Assembly (NCBI GenBank): GCA_963691655.1
Contig: OY829326.1
Location: 143,548,998-143,612,997, forward strand
Direction: 5' to 3'
Source of the DNA: Toxonevra muliebris
Taxonomy: Eukaryota; Arthropoda; Insecta; Diptera; Pallopteridae
Length of the DNA: 64,000 nucleotides
The notes beneath the pieces were generated by a model. That model ran no database searches, was not told the DNA's origin, and was given only the letters and a program-made list of their open reading frames with translations. Position 1 is the first letter of the stretch. Every line of letters starts with the position of its first letter. This document shows positions 21,275-32,270 of the stretch, one piece after another. A program made the translations under genes and the position numbers.

Positions 21275-23985
21275 TGTATGTTCGTCTGTACGAATATTTA
21301 ACATAGGTTAACGAAAAGTTATTTACGATTAAGTAACATTTGTTACTAGTTCTACCCATAGTAGAATAATTTTATTTCATTTTTCACCCAAAACCTAAAA
21401 CTTCTTCCAGTTTCAAAAGTAAAACATAAACATCATCTTAAAACTACTTTTATCCGACATTTTAGAATTTTAAAAGATTTTTATACAACTTTATAAATCA
21501 AAGTTTAGCTGAACTTAAAATTTCTACCTAAAGCGAAAAACTTTCGCTACGCTGTATATGAAATACGAAAATGAAACATCATGCTGTACTTGACGTATGC
21601 TTAAAAGGGCATGTTAACTTCAACGAATCGCCCAAGGTAATTTGTTACTTATTAACAAAACAGACGAAAAAAAAAATTGATTTTTAAAATTGAATTTTCA
21701 CTTTCCACTCAAAAGTATTTACCAATTGAATTAACTTCAATTGATCTTGAAATGTGAAGAAATAAACTTAAATGTCAACACTGACAATTCAATAAATACA
21801 TATAAGAGGTAATGCGACAAAAAGGCTGTGGAAAGGGAAACGAGAGTATGAACTGAGATTGTATATGTGAACGAGGAAGAAGAAAAAAAAATCAATTTAC
21901 ACTAATGCAAACTTTTTCATTTAATTTCTACTCTCAGGTGTGTGTTTATCTTGTTTATTCTTTGGTATATTTGTGTGGGGTACACATACATTTGTACGTA
22001 TAAATATTGTACATACTTATGTGCTTGGAGATAACCTACACCAATAAAAAATATAATATAAATATGTAGGTGAGTATGTTCAAAGACATCATAAATATTT
22101 ATAAGGTTTTATGTACAACCAAAATGCTGCGCTAACACCAGCGGATCCAAATATTTCCGAAGGAGGGAGAGGGGGTGGCTTTTATTTTTTTCGTCCTTTT
22201 AAAATATTTTGTTTTCTATGTATCAACTAAACCATCAAAATTTATCATACAATATTCGGGCTAAAAATAACAATTAATTAAAGTTCGTGATAACAATCTA
22301 TAATTACAATATGTGGCATTCAACTTGAGAAAGCTTAGGAGATTTAAAACAGTTTTAAATTGAATTTTTGTGATAGGAATGAGCGCCAGAGTAAAACTTA
22401 CTCAAGCTTACTTTAGTTAAATCTTCATACACGTACTAACAAGATACAGTTACTCACAAACACTAGACTGGATCGACGTAGAGAGGAATTTTGTAACCCC
22501 TACCATGGCAGCGTTTTTCTGGAAGAAGAGGTAAATACAAGATACTTGACATAATTTTTTCTAAATGTTTACTAACTTTTGCAAAGAAGCCTATTTTATA
22601 ATATTTTTGAGATTGAAATAACGAGCAAAAACTAGTTTTCTATTATAAAACATATTCCAAATGGGGCTCCGAAGTAAAAATCACAGAAAATGGAAATTTC
22701 CTGTGAATTTGTTTGAAACTCTGTGGGGGTTTTTGGGCAAAAAAAATCCTTTTTGTACTCTATTTGAATCTAACAAATATTCCAAAAAGAGTACCGCAAA
22801 TTTATTTGTCCCATAAATAATAAAATTTAAAAAATTCTTAATGTCAAAACCAAACAAATTTGGTGTCATTTTAAAGATAATACTCTAACTAAGAAAGTTC
22901 TAAGAAATCTTGCTGAAAAAAGAATTACTGTGGGTGCAAAAGCAACTCAAAGTTGCAACATTTTTCACAAAAATGTGGGATCGTTCAATTTTAGTTGAGT
23001 AAAAGTTTTAGTTGAGTAAAAATGTGGGATCGTTCAATTTTAGTTGAGTAAAATACATCTGAAAAAAAGTTTTTAATGATATCCTGCCGAGCGTTCCAAT
23101 TTTGTGTTTACAATTTATCAAGAAAATGTTTGCTGTTATTTTTTAATCGAGATTTGAAAAGCTAAAAATTCTGCATTGTTTCAAAAGTTAAGAATTTCGG
23201 AAATACGAAAACTGAGAATTTACGAATTTTGGCAGAAATATGTTCCTCGATTTTTTCTCAATTTTTAGAAGGCACCATTTTTTTATCGGAATATGCAAAA
23301 ACATTTTTCGCTTTTTTCTGCTTTTGGGAAATAATTCAATCTCAAAATAGGTTTGAACATGATTTTTTCAACTAAAATTGGAATTAAACTTTTTTTGTTA
23401 ACCCTAAAAGTATGCTGAGAAATTACTAAAAATGTAAAGATTCAAATGTTTCATTCATTAATATCAGTTTTATTCTATCATTAAAAAATTCTAATAAAAA
23501 TTAATTAAGTTTCTAAAAAGGCCAATATCAACATAACTAAATAAATTAAATTTATTGAAGATTAAATTTTCTATTCTCCTATTATAGCTTGCCAAATATG
23601 ACGAAAATTTAAACTTTAAGCCTAATTTATGGCGAAACCTAAACGGGCTGATTAAAACTGACATGAGTTTAGCGACCTAAAATTTAATACTGGACAAAAT
23701 TTCATGAAAATCAGAGCTCACCTTTTAATTTTGTTCCGTCATTGTATGGGATCAAATCAGTGTCCACGGAACAAAAGTTAGGAAAAATGTTGTATAAAAG
23801 AAAACAATCAAAAACGCTATCATGATAAGGGTTTGCTTTATTTCTGGCCAAAATTCTTTTGCTGGCATAGAATACGATGAAGTTCAGTCTTCAGTCTCCA
23901 ATTCAGCTTAGAATACATGATAACTCCTAAGTACCCGGTGCTGGTTAAGAGAGCCAATGTTAATTCTTATCCAAAAGAAAATACG
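21275..23985. other. Unassigned AT-rich DNA
   Basis: No exon or element end was identified apart from a short tandem duplication at 22,971-23,053. Poly-A/T runs are frequent. Confidence 0.4.
22971..23053. repeat. Tandem duplication of a ~34-bp unit
   Basis: The unit AAATGTGGGATCGTTCAATT plus TTAGTTGAGTAAAA occurs twice with an offset of 49 bp, and a partial GTTTTAGTTGAGTAAAA lies between the copies. The copies are identical, so the duplication is recent. Confidence 0.85.
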
Positions 23986-23989
23986 TAAG

Positions 23990-24150
23990 AAAATTATCGG
24001 GGTCTCCTAATATATATGGACTAATTAATGTTAATATAATAAGACCTATAATTATAATAATAAATCCTACAATATCTTTGAATGAAAAATAAGGGTGGAA
24101 AGGAATTTTATCAATATTTGAATTAAGTCCTAAAGGATTATTAGAACCTG
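23990..24150 (-). pseudogene. CYTB: Nuclear insertion of mitochondrial cytochrome b (NUMT)
   Basis: On the minus strand the sequence translates as [20 protein letters not shown], then FSFKDIVGF, and later LISPY and LGDPDNF, the well-known loop and following helix of cytochrome b. With the invertebrate mitochondrial code (ATA as Met) the ~53 codons are open with no indel. The match stops sharply at about 24,150 and 23,990, where neither flank continues as cytochrome b. It is too short to be functional and lies in nuclear repeat DNA, so it is a NUMT. The intact frame suggests a recent insertion or a sequence-assembly join. Confidence 0.88.
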
Positions 24151-24548
24151 ATTTTCTGAAAATAAGATATATGTAAATGAGCCAGGCTAGAAAGAGGTTA
24201 CCGTTACCGAGGGTATGAAAAATGCATGGATTTTTGGAATTTTTTTTACTATGAAATAAAGACTTTTGGAAATGAGTTTTAACGTATTTTATTCTCCTAT
24301 CAATGAAACGTAAATTCTAATTTTTTTTAAATGGCAGAGCCAGTTCTTATCAAATAAAATTAAACACTGCGGTCTTGGTCTGCGTATGGCTATTTTGCTT
24401 GAAGCAAAAATAGTCTAAAAATTATTAAACAAAATTAATTTTTTTTTATCCCTGGTTTTTTGTTTCAATAACCGAAAAATAAATTTCTGAACCAATATTT
24501 CACAAAAAACCGATTCCTGACTACGTCGAAAACTGAATTTCATTTTAA

Positions 24549-25009
24549 CCCTTTTTGTATTATAGTGACACCGATGTCGCAAGATTAATTTTTGCATTTT
24601 TTTTTTAAATCTATCCAATAAATTTTTAAAAATTTAGAGGTTTTAAAAAAATGTACAAAATTTTAATTGGTAACGGTCTGTAGCAGATCAAAGAGAAAAA
24701 ATTTGTGTTTGTTTTTTTTTTTTTTTTTGTTAATTTTCAATCGCTCACAAATTTTACAAAATTTCTCCAAATACTCCAAAATTTTTAATATGTTGTAGAA
24801 AAAATTATTCACTCAAACATAATTTCTCATATTTTTAAATGTTTGTTTACTTCTTTGGATATACATACAAGTTTTGCTATGGGTCACCGATGACCCTAAA
24901 ATCTTCAATGGAAACTTTTCAAGAACTTTTTTACAATGAAATGGGGGTCAAAAAATGCGAATCTGGACTCAGTTTTTGCTCTATCGGATTTCTTTAGGTC
25001 AAAAAAGGG
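24549..25009. mobile_element. TTAA-flanked piggyBac-type MITE
   Basis: TTAA at 24,545-24,548 is followed by CCCTTTTTG, and the other end reads CAAAAAAGGG followed by TTAA (25,010-25,013). The unit is 461 bp and has no frame. TTAA duplications with CCC..GGG ends are typical of piggyBac-type elements. The ends are short and T/A-rich, so chance is not fully excluded. Confidence 0.5.
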
Positions 25010-25271
25010 TTAAGGGAAAAATTAATATTAAGTTACTTTGTCTACCTTTAAAAAAAAAAATATCTAATATAAATGTACAGAAAAAGTTCGTCAAAAATTC
25101 CTATTGAGGGTCATGGGTTGCCGATGACCCTTGAAAGTTCAAACCTTTGGAGGTACAAATTATCTGTTTTGATCAAAAAATTAAAAAAAAAATGAGGTTC
25201 AGACAATACGAATCCGGATTCGGGGTTTCGCTATCTCTTCTGGTTTTTCTACGTTACCGAAAGGGTCAATT
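24885..25271. repeat. Diverged tandem duplication
   Basis: Two successive blocks share, in order, GGGT(C/T)(A/G)CCGATGACCCT, an AAATG(G/A)GGGT-like stretch, GCGAATCTGGACTC or ACGAATCCGGATTC, and AAAGGGT. The first runs about 24,885-25,015 and the second about 25,105-25,271. The right end of the TTAA element lies in copy 1. Confidence 0.5.
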
Positions 25272-25274
25272 GCG

Positions 25275-26780
25275 CAAAAAGATTGTTATGAAAACATTCA
25301 AATTATATATTCTTCAAAGAATGCATTTCTCCTCTAATGTTCACTATTCATATATTAAAAAGGCTGGTTTTTGTGATAAACTTTCCCCCCTCCCCCCCTT
25401 TTCCCTTAAAACCGTGTGATTACTAGTTACTAGAGTTTCACTTTGATTACACAGTGTTAATTTATTTATGTTTCTCAAATACCATTGAATTTGTGTAAAT
25501 CAACATATGCACACGTAAGCACCAGAATAGCTCATTTTGCCAAAAATTTCGTTTATAGTGGATTCAATTAATCAAGGATGTACTGTATCTTCTATTATCA
25601 CGCGTTGCTACTAGTATATTCCAGTGTTAGTGAACTTTTTTAAGCAACAGCAGCACAAAAACTTCCACTACAAAACTTTTCGTTTCAATTTTTGTGCGTT
25701 TAATATCTTGAGGGATTTCGCAACTTGTTTTCTTTCATTCAAGCTTCTTGGTTTTTTCCTGTTCCTTCGAAAAATATTCTTATTTTTTTTTTTCTCAACT
25801 TTAATTTTTGTATCTTCACAGTTGAAGAATTTGGAAACATGTTTCTTGAACATTTCCCATTTGCAGGTTTAGTTGGTGTAGTTGTTGTTGTTTTAGATAT
25901 TATTCTGCTGTTGTTGTTCAACTGATCACTTAACAGTTTCAATATTGCCGTTGCCTGTATTGTTAACGTTGTTGTTCATGTTGTTAACACGTATTTTTTA
26001 AGCATACTTTTGGGAGTACATATACCATGCATACATGCTTGCACACTTCTACATATATATATATATATGTATGTATAAATGGTAAGTATTGTGCTGTATT
26101 AAAGAATTTAATTTGAATAAAAATCTTGTTGTGATGACTACATTTGTTCATTAACCTGTTTATATATAACTTCAAATAACGAAATTTACATGAACTTAAG
26201 TCATGACTTTGAAAATTAACCTCTAGATTTAATTTTCATAGTCTCCTAAAAAACTATCATGAAAAAATCTTAGATTTTGATTCATATTAAGAAGTGAATT
26301 AGAAAGTGAATTTAACCGTTAAAATAATTTGTTTATTTACGATATCCGAATAACCAATTTTAGCTAAAACGAAAATTGTCAGAAATTCAGATAGATAGCT
26401 TAGACACAACGAGCAAAAGTATATGAATTAATATGTTTATTTGTTGACTAGATTACTTTGTATTAAATATTAGTTGCTATATCAGGCTTACTATGTAAAT
26501 GAATTAATGTTGAATTGCTCTTTCATCGCGTTAGATTTTCAATAAAAATGGGGCAAGAAAGCGTCTTTACTTTTCTACAAGAAAAAACATCTACGTATTT
26601 GCATGCATATTTTATAATTGAACCTGCTTTCTACTCCTTATCGGAAATTAGTCAGTTTTCATTTATAGTATTTTTATTACATATATATAAAAGTACTGAT
26701 TTTTCTTCACAATTTTAAATATACCCCAATACTGAGTTGAAAAAAATCATTATTTACTGAAACCTATGACTATTTCACGT
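25275..26780. other. Unassigned, with GTT repeats
   Basis: No supported exon. A GTTGTTGTTGTT-rich stretch (25,875-25,980) and a (AT)n/(GTAT)n run near 26,052-26,077 are present. An acceptor-like CATTTGCAG occurs at about 25,859 but no good frame follows. Confidence 0.4.
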
Positions 26781-26784
26781 ATTA

Positions 26785-27485
26785 CATTAATAACACTGCC
26801 CTGCAAATTTCCACTTTTCTTGTGTGAATAAGATGGCTTCTAGTGATTTCAAATGAATCTTTCTTGCTGAACACGAATCTGAGGTCAAAAACTTTAAAAT
26901 CCCTGAAATCAGCGTTTTTGGCAATTTTGGTAAAATTGTGGAGCTGAATCCTGACGTGCTAAAAACTTCGCTAATATCAGAAATTAAAGACTGAACCATG
27001 CCCTTTCAATTGCCGTGTCCTAAGTCAAATTGTTCGCATTCGCCCTTAGAGCAGGAGGTGTGCTTATGTCTAGAACTGATTTTATCTTACATCTTAATTC
27101 GTCCGCCATATTTGATCCGCCATCATGTTTGAAATCTGACAGCAAACGTGTAACCAACGTTGCACTTTTCATTATGTCTGACCGTGGGTGTAAGTTAGAT
27201 GAAATCCGTTCTGTATGCATTTCTTTCCTGCATCCCTAGACATATCCACACCTCCTGCTCCAAGGACACATGCGAAAATTTTGGCTTAGGGCTCATTTGA
27301 AATGGTTCATGGTTCATGGTTCAGTCTTTAATTTCTGATATTAGCAGAGTTTGTAGCACGTCAGGGTTCAAACGCAGTTTTCAGGAATTTCAACCCCTTT
27401 TTTCTCAAAAAACTTGACGTGATGGGAAGTTTTTGACACACTAGGAATCATCTTAATCGCAAAACCCATGCAGTGTAATTTTACA
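26785..27485. mobile_element. Foldback element 3, shares sequence with the 17-kb element
   Basis: An outer pair of arms is inverted: GCTAATATCAGAAATTAAAG with ACTGAACCATG (26,970-27,001) matches the complement at 27,315-27,348, and TGACGTGCTA (26,952) matches TAGCACGTCA (27,354). An inner pair around GGAGCAGGAGGTGTG-like blocks (27,050 and its complement near 27,258) is also inverted. The blocks AACACGAATCTGAGGTCAAA and ACTTCCCATCACGTCA are shared with 17,300-17,335. No functional frame is present. Confidence 0.65.
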
Positions 27486-27859
27486 CCAAATTTTTTTAAG
27501 ATTTTGAAATTATATGAAAGTTTTCTGCAATACTTAGAAATTTTTAAAAATAAGAAAATTCAGCAAAATTATGAGATGGGTGAAGGGGAACTCTTTGACT
27601 CAAGTAACGTTTTAGAAAACTTTGGTGTTTTATTTCATAGGTGGAAAATTCATATGGTGATGTTTTTTAATGCCATCTTTTTCGAAAATGCATTAAAAAA
27701 CATGACCGTCTTCATTCGAGTTCAAGCCTCCCTTCCCCTTCCTTCAGATCTGGATCTTCAAAGTATCGGAGTTATACATTTGGATATAAGGCAATGGTCA
27801 CATCTCAATTATTCTTACAAAATTAGTCCCTTCTCCTCAGAAGTTTTTGAATCCGCTTG
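27486..27859 (+). other. Open frame of unknown origin between foldbacks
   Basis: A 133-codon frame begins inside the right arm of foldback 3 (27,468) and ends at 27,869 inside foldback 2. It is rich in Phe, Leu and Ile and I do not recognise any domain. Its position across two repeat borders argues against a host gene. Confidence 0.25.
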
Positions 27860-27931
27860 GGTACAATAAATGGCTTATTTTGCTAAAGTATTCCAGATAC
27901 TCATTGTGACAGCAGAATATGAAAATAGGGT

Positions 27932-28248
27932 TAGGTTAGGTTAGGTTGGAGTGGCTGTCGAGAGACACACTTAGGCCTGAACGGCCCATTGTGATACCAC
28001 ATAGTTGGACCTACAGTTTAACGCCGATTCCGAACGGCGGTGTGGCAATTTTTTATCGGCTTGGTGGTTTTTGCCATTACCAACCAATGTGTGTACTTGT
28101 ACACTATCTTATAATTCTCATACACTTCATATTGATAGTGAATATAAGAAAGTTATGAAAATTAACCACCAGACGAAGACGGGAATCGAACCCGAACCTC
28201 CCAGATAAAAGTCTAGTGCACTACCCACTAGACTATCGAGGTCGTCTA
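27932..28248 (-). mobile_element. tRNA-derived SINE, copy D, with alternative 3' tail
   Basis: A perfect 13-bp duplication, ATGAAAATAGGGT, flanks it (27,919-27,931 and 28,249-28,261). On the minus strand it starts with the same head (A box GATAGTCTAGTGG, B box GGTTCGATTCC) and body as copies A-C up to CTGTAGGTCC. It then switches to AACTATGTGGTATCACAATG and ends in CCTAACCTAACCTAACC. The second tRNA module is absent. The tail is also found alone at 43,815-43,999 and 58,403-58,475, and resembles a LINE 3' end. Confidence 0.88.
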
Positions 28249-28804
28249 ATGAAAATAGGGTAGGGTGCTAAAAATCAATTGAAATGAAAAAAAAAAATTT
28301 TAATTTGCGAAAACTGGAAGCGCTACTCCGAAAAGCGTGATTTAAAAGGATGTTTTACAATGGGTTTGGGATCTTGTATGAAAAAAACATTTAGCTTGCA
28401 CATAAAAGAATTTCAGATATATATTCCTATTTAAAATGGACCGCTTAAGTGAATGGCGTACCCAGTTTTTTAATACAACTGAACTGAAAGCCACCCCTAG
28501 AGCCTAAATTGACCATTTGGCAAATTAAATTACGTAGGTTTGTAGGTAATATTTAAAACATGAACATTTTTCAAATCGAGTTATATTTGAACTAAGTAGT
28601 AAATCAACTTTTAGTGAACCCATATCGAGTACAATCAAGTTCACCTTTGATAAATGTCGCCAAAAAATTGCAAAACACAAAGCAGGTGTTGAAAAAATTG
28701 CCTCAAATTAATGAAACTTACCAATTAAGAAGTAACTACTAACTTTTCACATTTTCATCATACTTAATCGCTTGCGTCAAAATTGTTGATTTATATCAAT
28801 ATGT

Positions 28805-29104
28805 AGTACAGGTGTCCCCCTTATAACACGACAATTAGGTTTCAAAAGAGCATCGCGTTGTGCGAACTCATGTTATACGGAACAAGGAAGCAATATAAAA
28901 AGCGGCGTTAGGCTCCAAGAATTTAGAAATCTGCCGTGTTATATACGAAATCGTATTATACGGGACAAGCAAGTAGTGCAAAACAGGGTTATGTTCCAAG
29001 AGTTTTAAAAACAACATTCAGGGGCATTCATTTGCTTCATGTATATTTTAACTTTTTGTACTCGTGCTCTACGAGTGTCGTGTTGTACGTGGGAAACCTG
29101 TACA
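28805..29104. mobile_element. MITE in the loop of foldback 2
   Basis: The ends GTACAGGTGTCCCCC (28,806) with AACACGACA and, inverted, TGTCGTGTTGTACGTGGGAA followed by ACCTGTAC (29,104) form imperfect terminal repeats of about 28 bp. Inside, a unit containing TATACGG(A/G)ACAAG and TCCAAGA occurs twice in tandem (about 28,872-28,925 and 28,952-29,008). No frame is present. Confidence 0.6.
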
Positions 29105-29890
29105 AATAATACTGTAACTGACAGACGAAAATAAAGATTACAAATTTCCACGATAAGACAATTTTTTCAACTCCTGCTTTGTTTTTCGTGCAATTTTTTG
29201 ACGGCATTTGTCAAAGGTGAACTTGATTGTACTCGACATGGGTTAACTAAAGTTAATTTATTAGTTCAAAAATAACTCGATTTAACCATGTAGTTTAATT
29301 TAAAAAAAAATCCGCTATTAGGAAAATCCTAATAGTTGAATTTAAAAATTCGTGAAAAAAGTGCCAAATGGTCACTTTAGGTGGTAAGGGTTAGTTGTAT
29401 CAAAAAACTGGGTACGCCATTCGCTTTAGCAGCTTTTTACATAGGTATAGATATCTGAGAATTTTGTATATGCAAGTTGAATGCTTTTTCCATGCAAAAT
29501 CCCAAACCTATTGTAAAACGTCCTTTAAAATCACTCTTTCCGGAGTAGCGCATCCAGTTTTCACAAATTAAATTTTTTTTTTATTTCAATTGATTCTCAG
29601 CACCCTGTTTTCATATTCTGCTGTCACAATGAAGAACTGAAATACTTTATCAAAATGTATGAAGCAAATAAGCCATCTAGGGTACATACTTTAGTTGTGT
29701 ATTCATTTTTAAATAAGATGCACTCGCTCTAATGCATCTGCATTCAGAGCACAATCTACTAGAACACAGTGGCGTAACTTCATAAAACAAAGTCCTGGTG
29801 AGGAATTTAAAAGGTGCCTTAATCTAAAGTTTTTTATGTTAAAATAACTTGGTATGGATATAATACATTTTCATTAAAATATATTTAGAG

Positions 29891-31438
29891 GAGACTAGGG
29901 TATTGTGGACCGCATTTTTATTTTGGCCTAAAACTCGCAAAAGAATAACTTTTCCTGAAAATTCAAAAGCTTGAATTTGTAGTAAGAGAAATAACCTCTC
30001 ATTGAGCTGCAGCAGTTGGGCCAAATTGTATTAAATTATACAAGTTATATCAGTTGACGCAAAATTTGTGGTTTTGCAATTTTGAAATATCTCTGGGAAT
30101 TATGGACCACTTTTTAAATCGATTAAAAATGAAAAATGTGGTAGAAAAACTTTATTTTTGATTCAAAATGACAGAAATATCATTATTAAAAAGAAATAAA
30201 GTGAAATGGAATGAAAAATGGCAATAAAAATCAGTCCGAAACGCAAGTTCGCAAATATGAAATCAAAATTCTCTACAGAAGAGAACCTAACCTCAACATT
30301 GTATACTTACATTTGAAAAATTATTTTCGTACCAAAAAACTATTCGAAATTGTCGAAAAACTACTGCTGCGCTGAAATGTTTCATGAAAAATTACTTATA
30401 TGCATCAAATACACAAAGTTAGCTTGTCAAATGTCAAGAATTGAATGGTCCGTAATTCCCCAAATTCAATATGTCAGCATATGAGTAACACAATGCAAAC
30501 TTCATGCAAAATTTCTTATTTGTGTCGAAGGCTTAAGGTTCCTCGAAGATTACGAACATAATTACCTGAGTTGGTTCTCGAAAAATGTGGTTAATTTAAA
30601 CGAAACACAAAGTGAAAAAACTAAATTGTGTATTAACGAACACAAGGCAGAAGTGAAACTTCTTGTGAACTAAACGAAACACAAGCAAATAACAAGCAAA
30701 TGAAATTTTTCAATCCCTAAATTTTTTACTTCATTGGCTTGCGTTTCTTAATTTCATTTGCTTGAGTTGCGTTTAGTTCACAAAAAATTTCACTTCTGCC
30801 TTGTGTTCGTTAATACACAACCAATTTTTTTTTTTTTTGGGATTAATTCTAGAACAAAAATTGCAACTCTGTACCGGTAATGTCGATGACAATTGTAGCG
30901 AACTCTTTTTTGTGTGCGACATCTTCATGTAATTCCTTGGACATTTGCGCCATCTTTATGTGAAATGTATAACTGTCATAAACTTTAAGATGGCGACGCT
31001 ACACATTGTTCTTTCTGCTATAGGCGTGTATGAGTGTGTGTAATTAATATGTTATATTGATTAAAACTATTTATGAATCGTTTATTATATAGTTTGCTCG
31101 TGAATTCGGTTACGGAATATCAATATTTAGCCCCTCATGCACATTGCTCGACAAAATTATGTCGCATTGCAAACTTACGTGCGACGTCACATCCGGTTGG
31201 TTTTACTCTAGGACAAGAGAAATGAAGTTTCACTTCAAAAAAGATTATCGAAGTATCACATTTCTATTTGCTATCAAAGCGAGCTAATAGTGCCTGTACA
31301 CTAGCCGTGTACTGAAGGAAAAATGAGCGTAACATGAGGCGAGCTATTGACAGTTATTTGCAGTTGTCAGTCACTACTAGGGGAAAAAAATATGACGCTA
31401 TTCCGCAATTCCCCGTAATTCCACAATACCCCAGTTTC
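29891..31438. mobile_element. Nested element with GGGTATTGTGGA ends
   Basis: The left end GAGACTAGGGTATTGTGGA is matched by an inverted right end (TCCACAATACCCCAGTTTC). Related blocks of the form GGGAATTA(C/T)GGACC occur at 30,096 and, inverted, at 30,451 and 31,400. It lies inside the hAT-like element. No transposase was recognised. The target duplication is not clear. Confidence 0.55.
30626..30820. repeat. 195-bp hairpin
   Basis: TTGTGTATTAACGAACACAA at the left is the exact complement of TTGTGTTCGTTAATACACAA at the right. The match continues through GGCAGAAGTGAAA..CTT and GTGAACTAAACG..AACACAAGCAAAT, giving arms of about 80 bp with few mismatches. It sits near the middle of the nested element. 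Confidence 0.85.
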
Positions 31439-32270
31439 ACTTACATATATAAAAAGATAATATAAATGTTATGTAATAATTTAATACTACTTTATTAATA
31501 ATACTTTATTATTTTACTTTTACTGATAAAGTAAAGATTAAATTTCGTAAGTAGATAGAACAAACCACATACAAATTACGTTTAAAATTGCATACGTCAT
31601 CTCAGCAAACGCGATGTAGGTGTGGTGGAAAAAAGTTACATTAGTAGTGTGGTGGGATATATCATACCACTTAACTAAATATACCCGATACCCAATACAA
31701 AAAAGTGTATTAAGAAAAACAAATTATAATTGATTTTAATTGTTTATTCTTTTTTCAGTAAGATAACATAAAAACCACTTCATGTGCAAAGAGTTAATTA
31801 AAGAAACAAAATACAAAAATTTAATGAAAATGAAAAAAAACAATTATTTTAGAAAATACAGGCTCTGGGGTATGTTATACCTCACCATACTAATGCCGGG
31901 TTAAATTGTTGCCTAGCAATTTTGTTTCCAATAGTTTTGCGTAATCTTTAATTTTGAAAACTAACGCTAATCTAAAGTAACAGTGATGGGAATCGTTTAT
32001 TATAAGGCAATATATATGTACGTCAGGAGGACCAATGGATAAAACAGATTTTTCAATCAACAAAAATTCCGCAACTTGTTTAACCGTCAATGTAATTGTA
32101 TTCATTTTCAACGTTCGCAAACTTTGTTATGTTAAATTCCTTGCCCTTCAAATAAAGTAAAAACTTAGCTGCTAAGTACAAATATAAGTTCTATTCATGC
32201 CAGAATTTTAGGCCCTTTGAATGGACATTCTAACCGTGCGCCCATTGGGAGTTACGCCACTGCTAGAACA

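Larger units (their letters stand above)
27860..29686. mobile_element. Foldback element 2 (nested host)
   Basis: The left arm (27,860-28,715, including a later SINE) and the right arm (29,160-29,686) are inverted copies. Landmarks are: ATGGCTTATTTTGC with its complement at 29,660; TCATTGTGACAGCAGAATAT (27,901-27,920) with ATATTCTGCTGTCACAATGA at 29,613-29,632; GGCGTACCCAGTTTTTT with AAAAAACTGGGTACGCC at 29,402; and GAACTTGATTGTACTCGA with its complement near 28,635. The right arm lacks the SINE, so the SINE came later. A smaller MITE-like element fills the loop. Confidence 0.85.
29767..32262. mobile_element. hAT-like element, 2.5 kb, with perfect 8-bp duplication
   Basis: The left end is CAGTGGCGTAACTTC and the right end is GGGAGTTACGCCACTG, so the inverted ends share CAGTGGCGTAACT. 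The duplication CTAGAACA flanks both (29,759-29,766 and 32,263-32,270). These are hAT hallmarks. The interior has no recognisable hAT transposase and holds another element at 29,891-31,438. Confidence 0.8.

Noticed and set aside
27468..27869. A 133-residue host protein
   Set aside because: It starts and ends inside different foldback elements and shows no domain.
27928..27948. An interstitial telomere
   Set aside because: Only about three TTAGG units are present and they form the tail of an element with clean target duplications.
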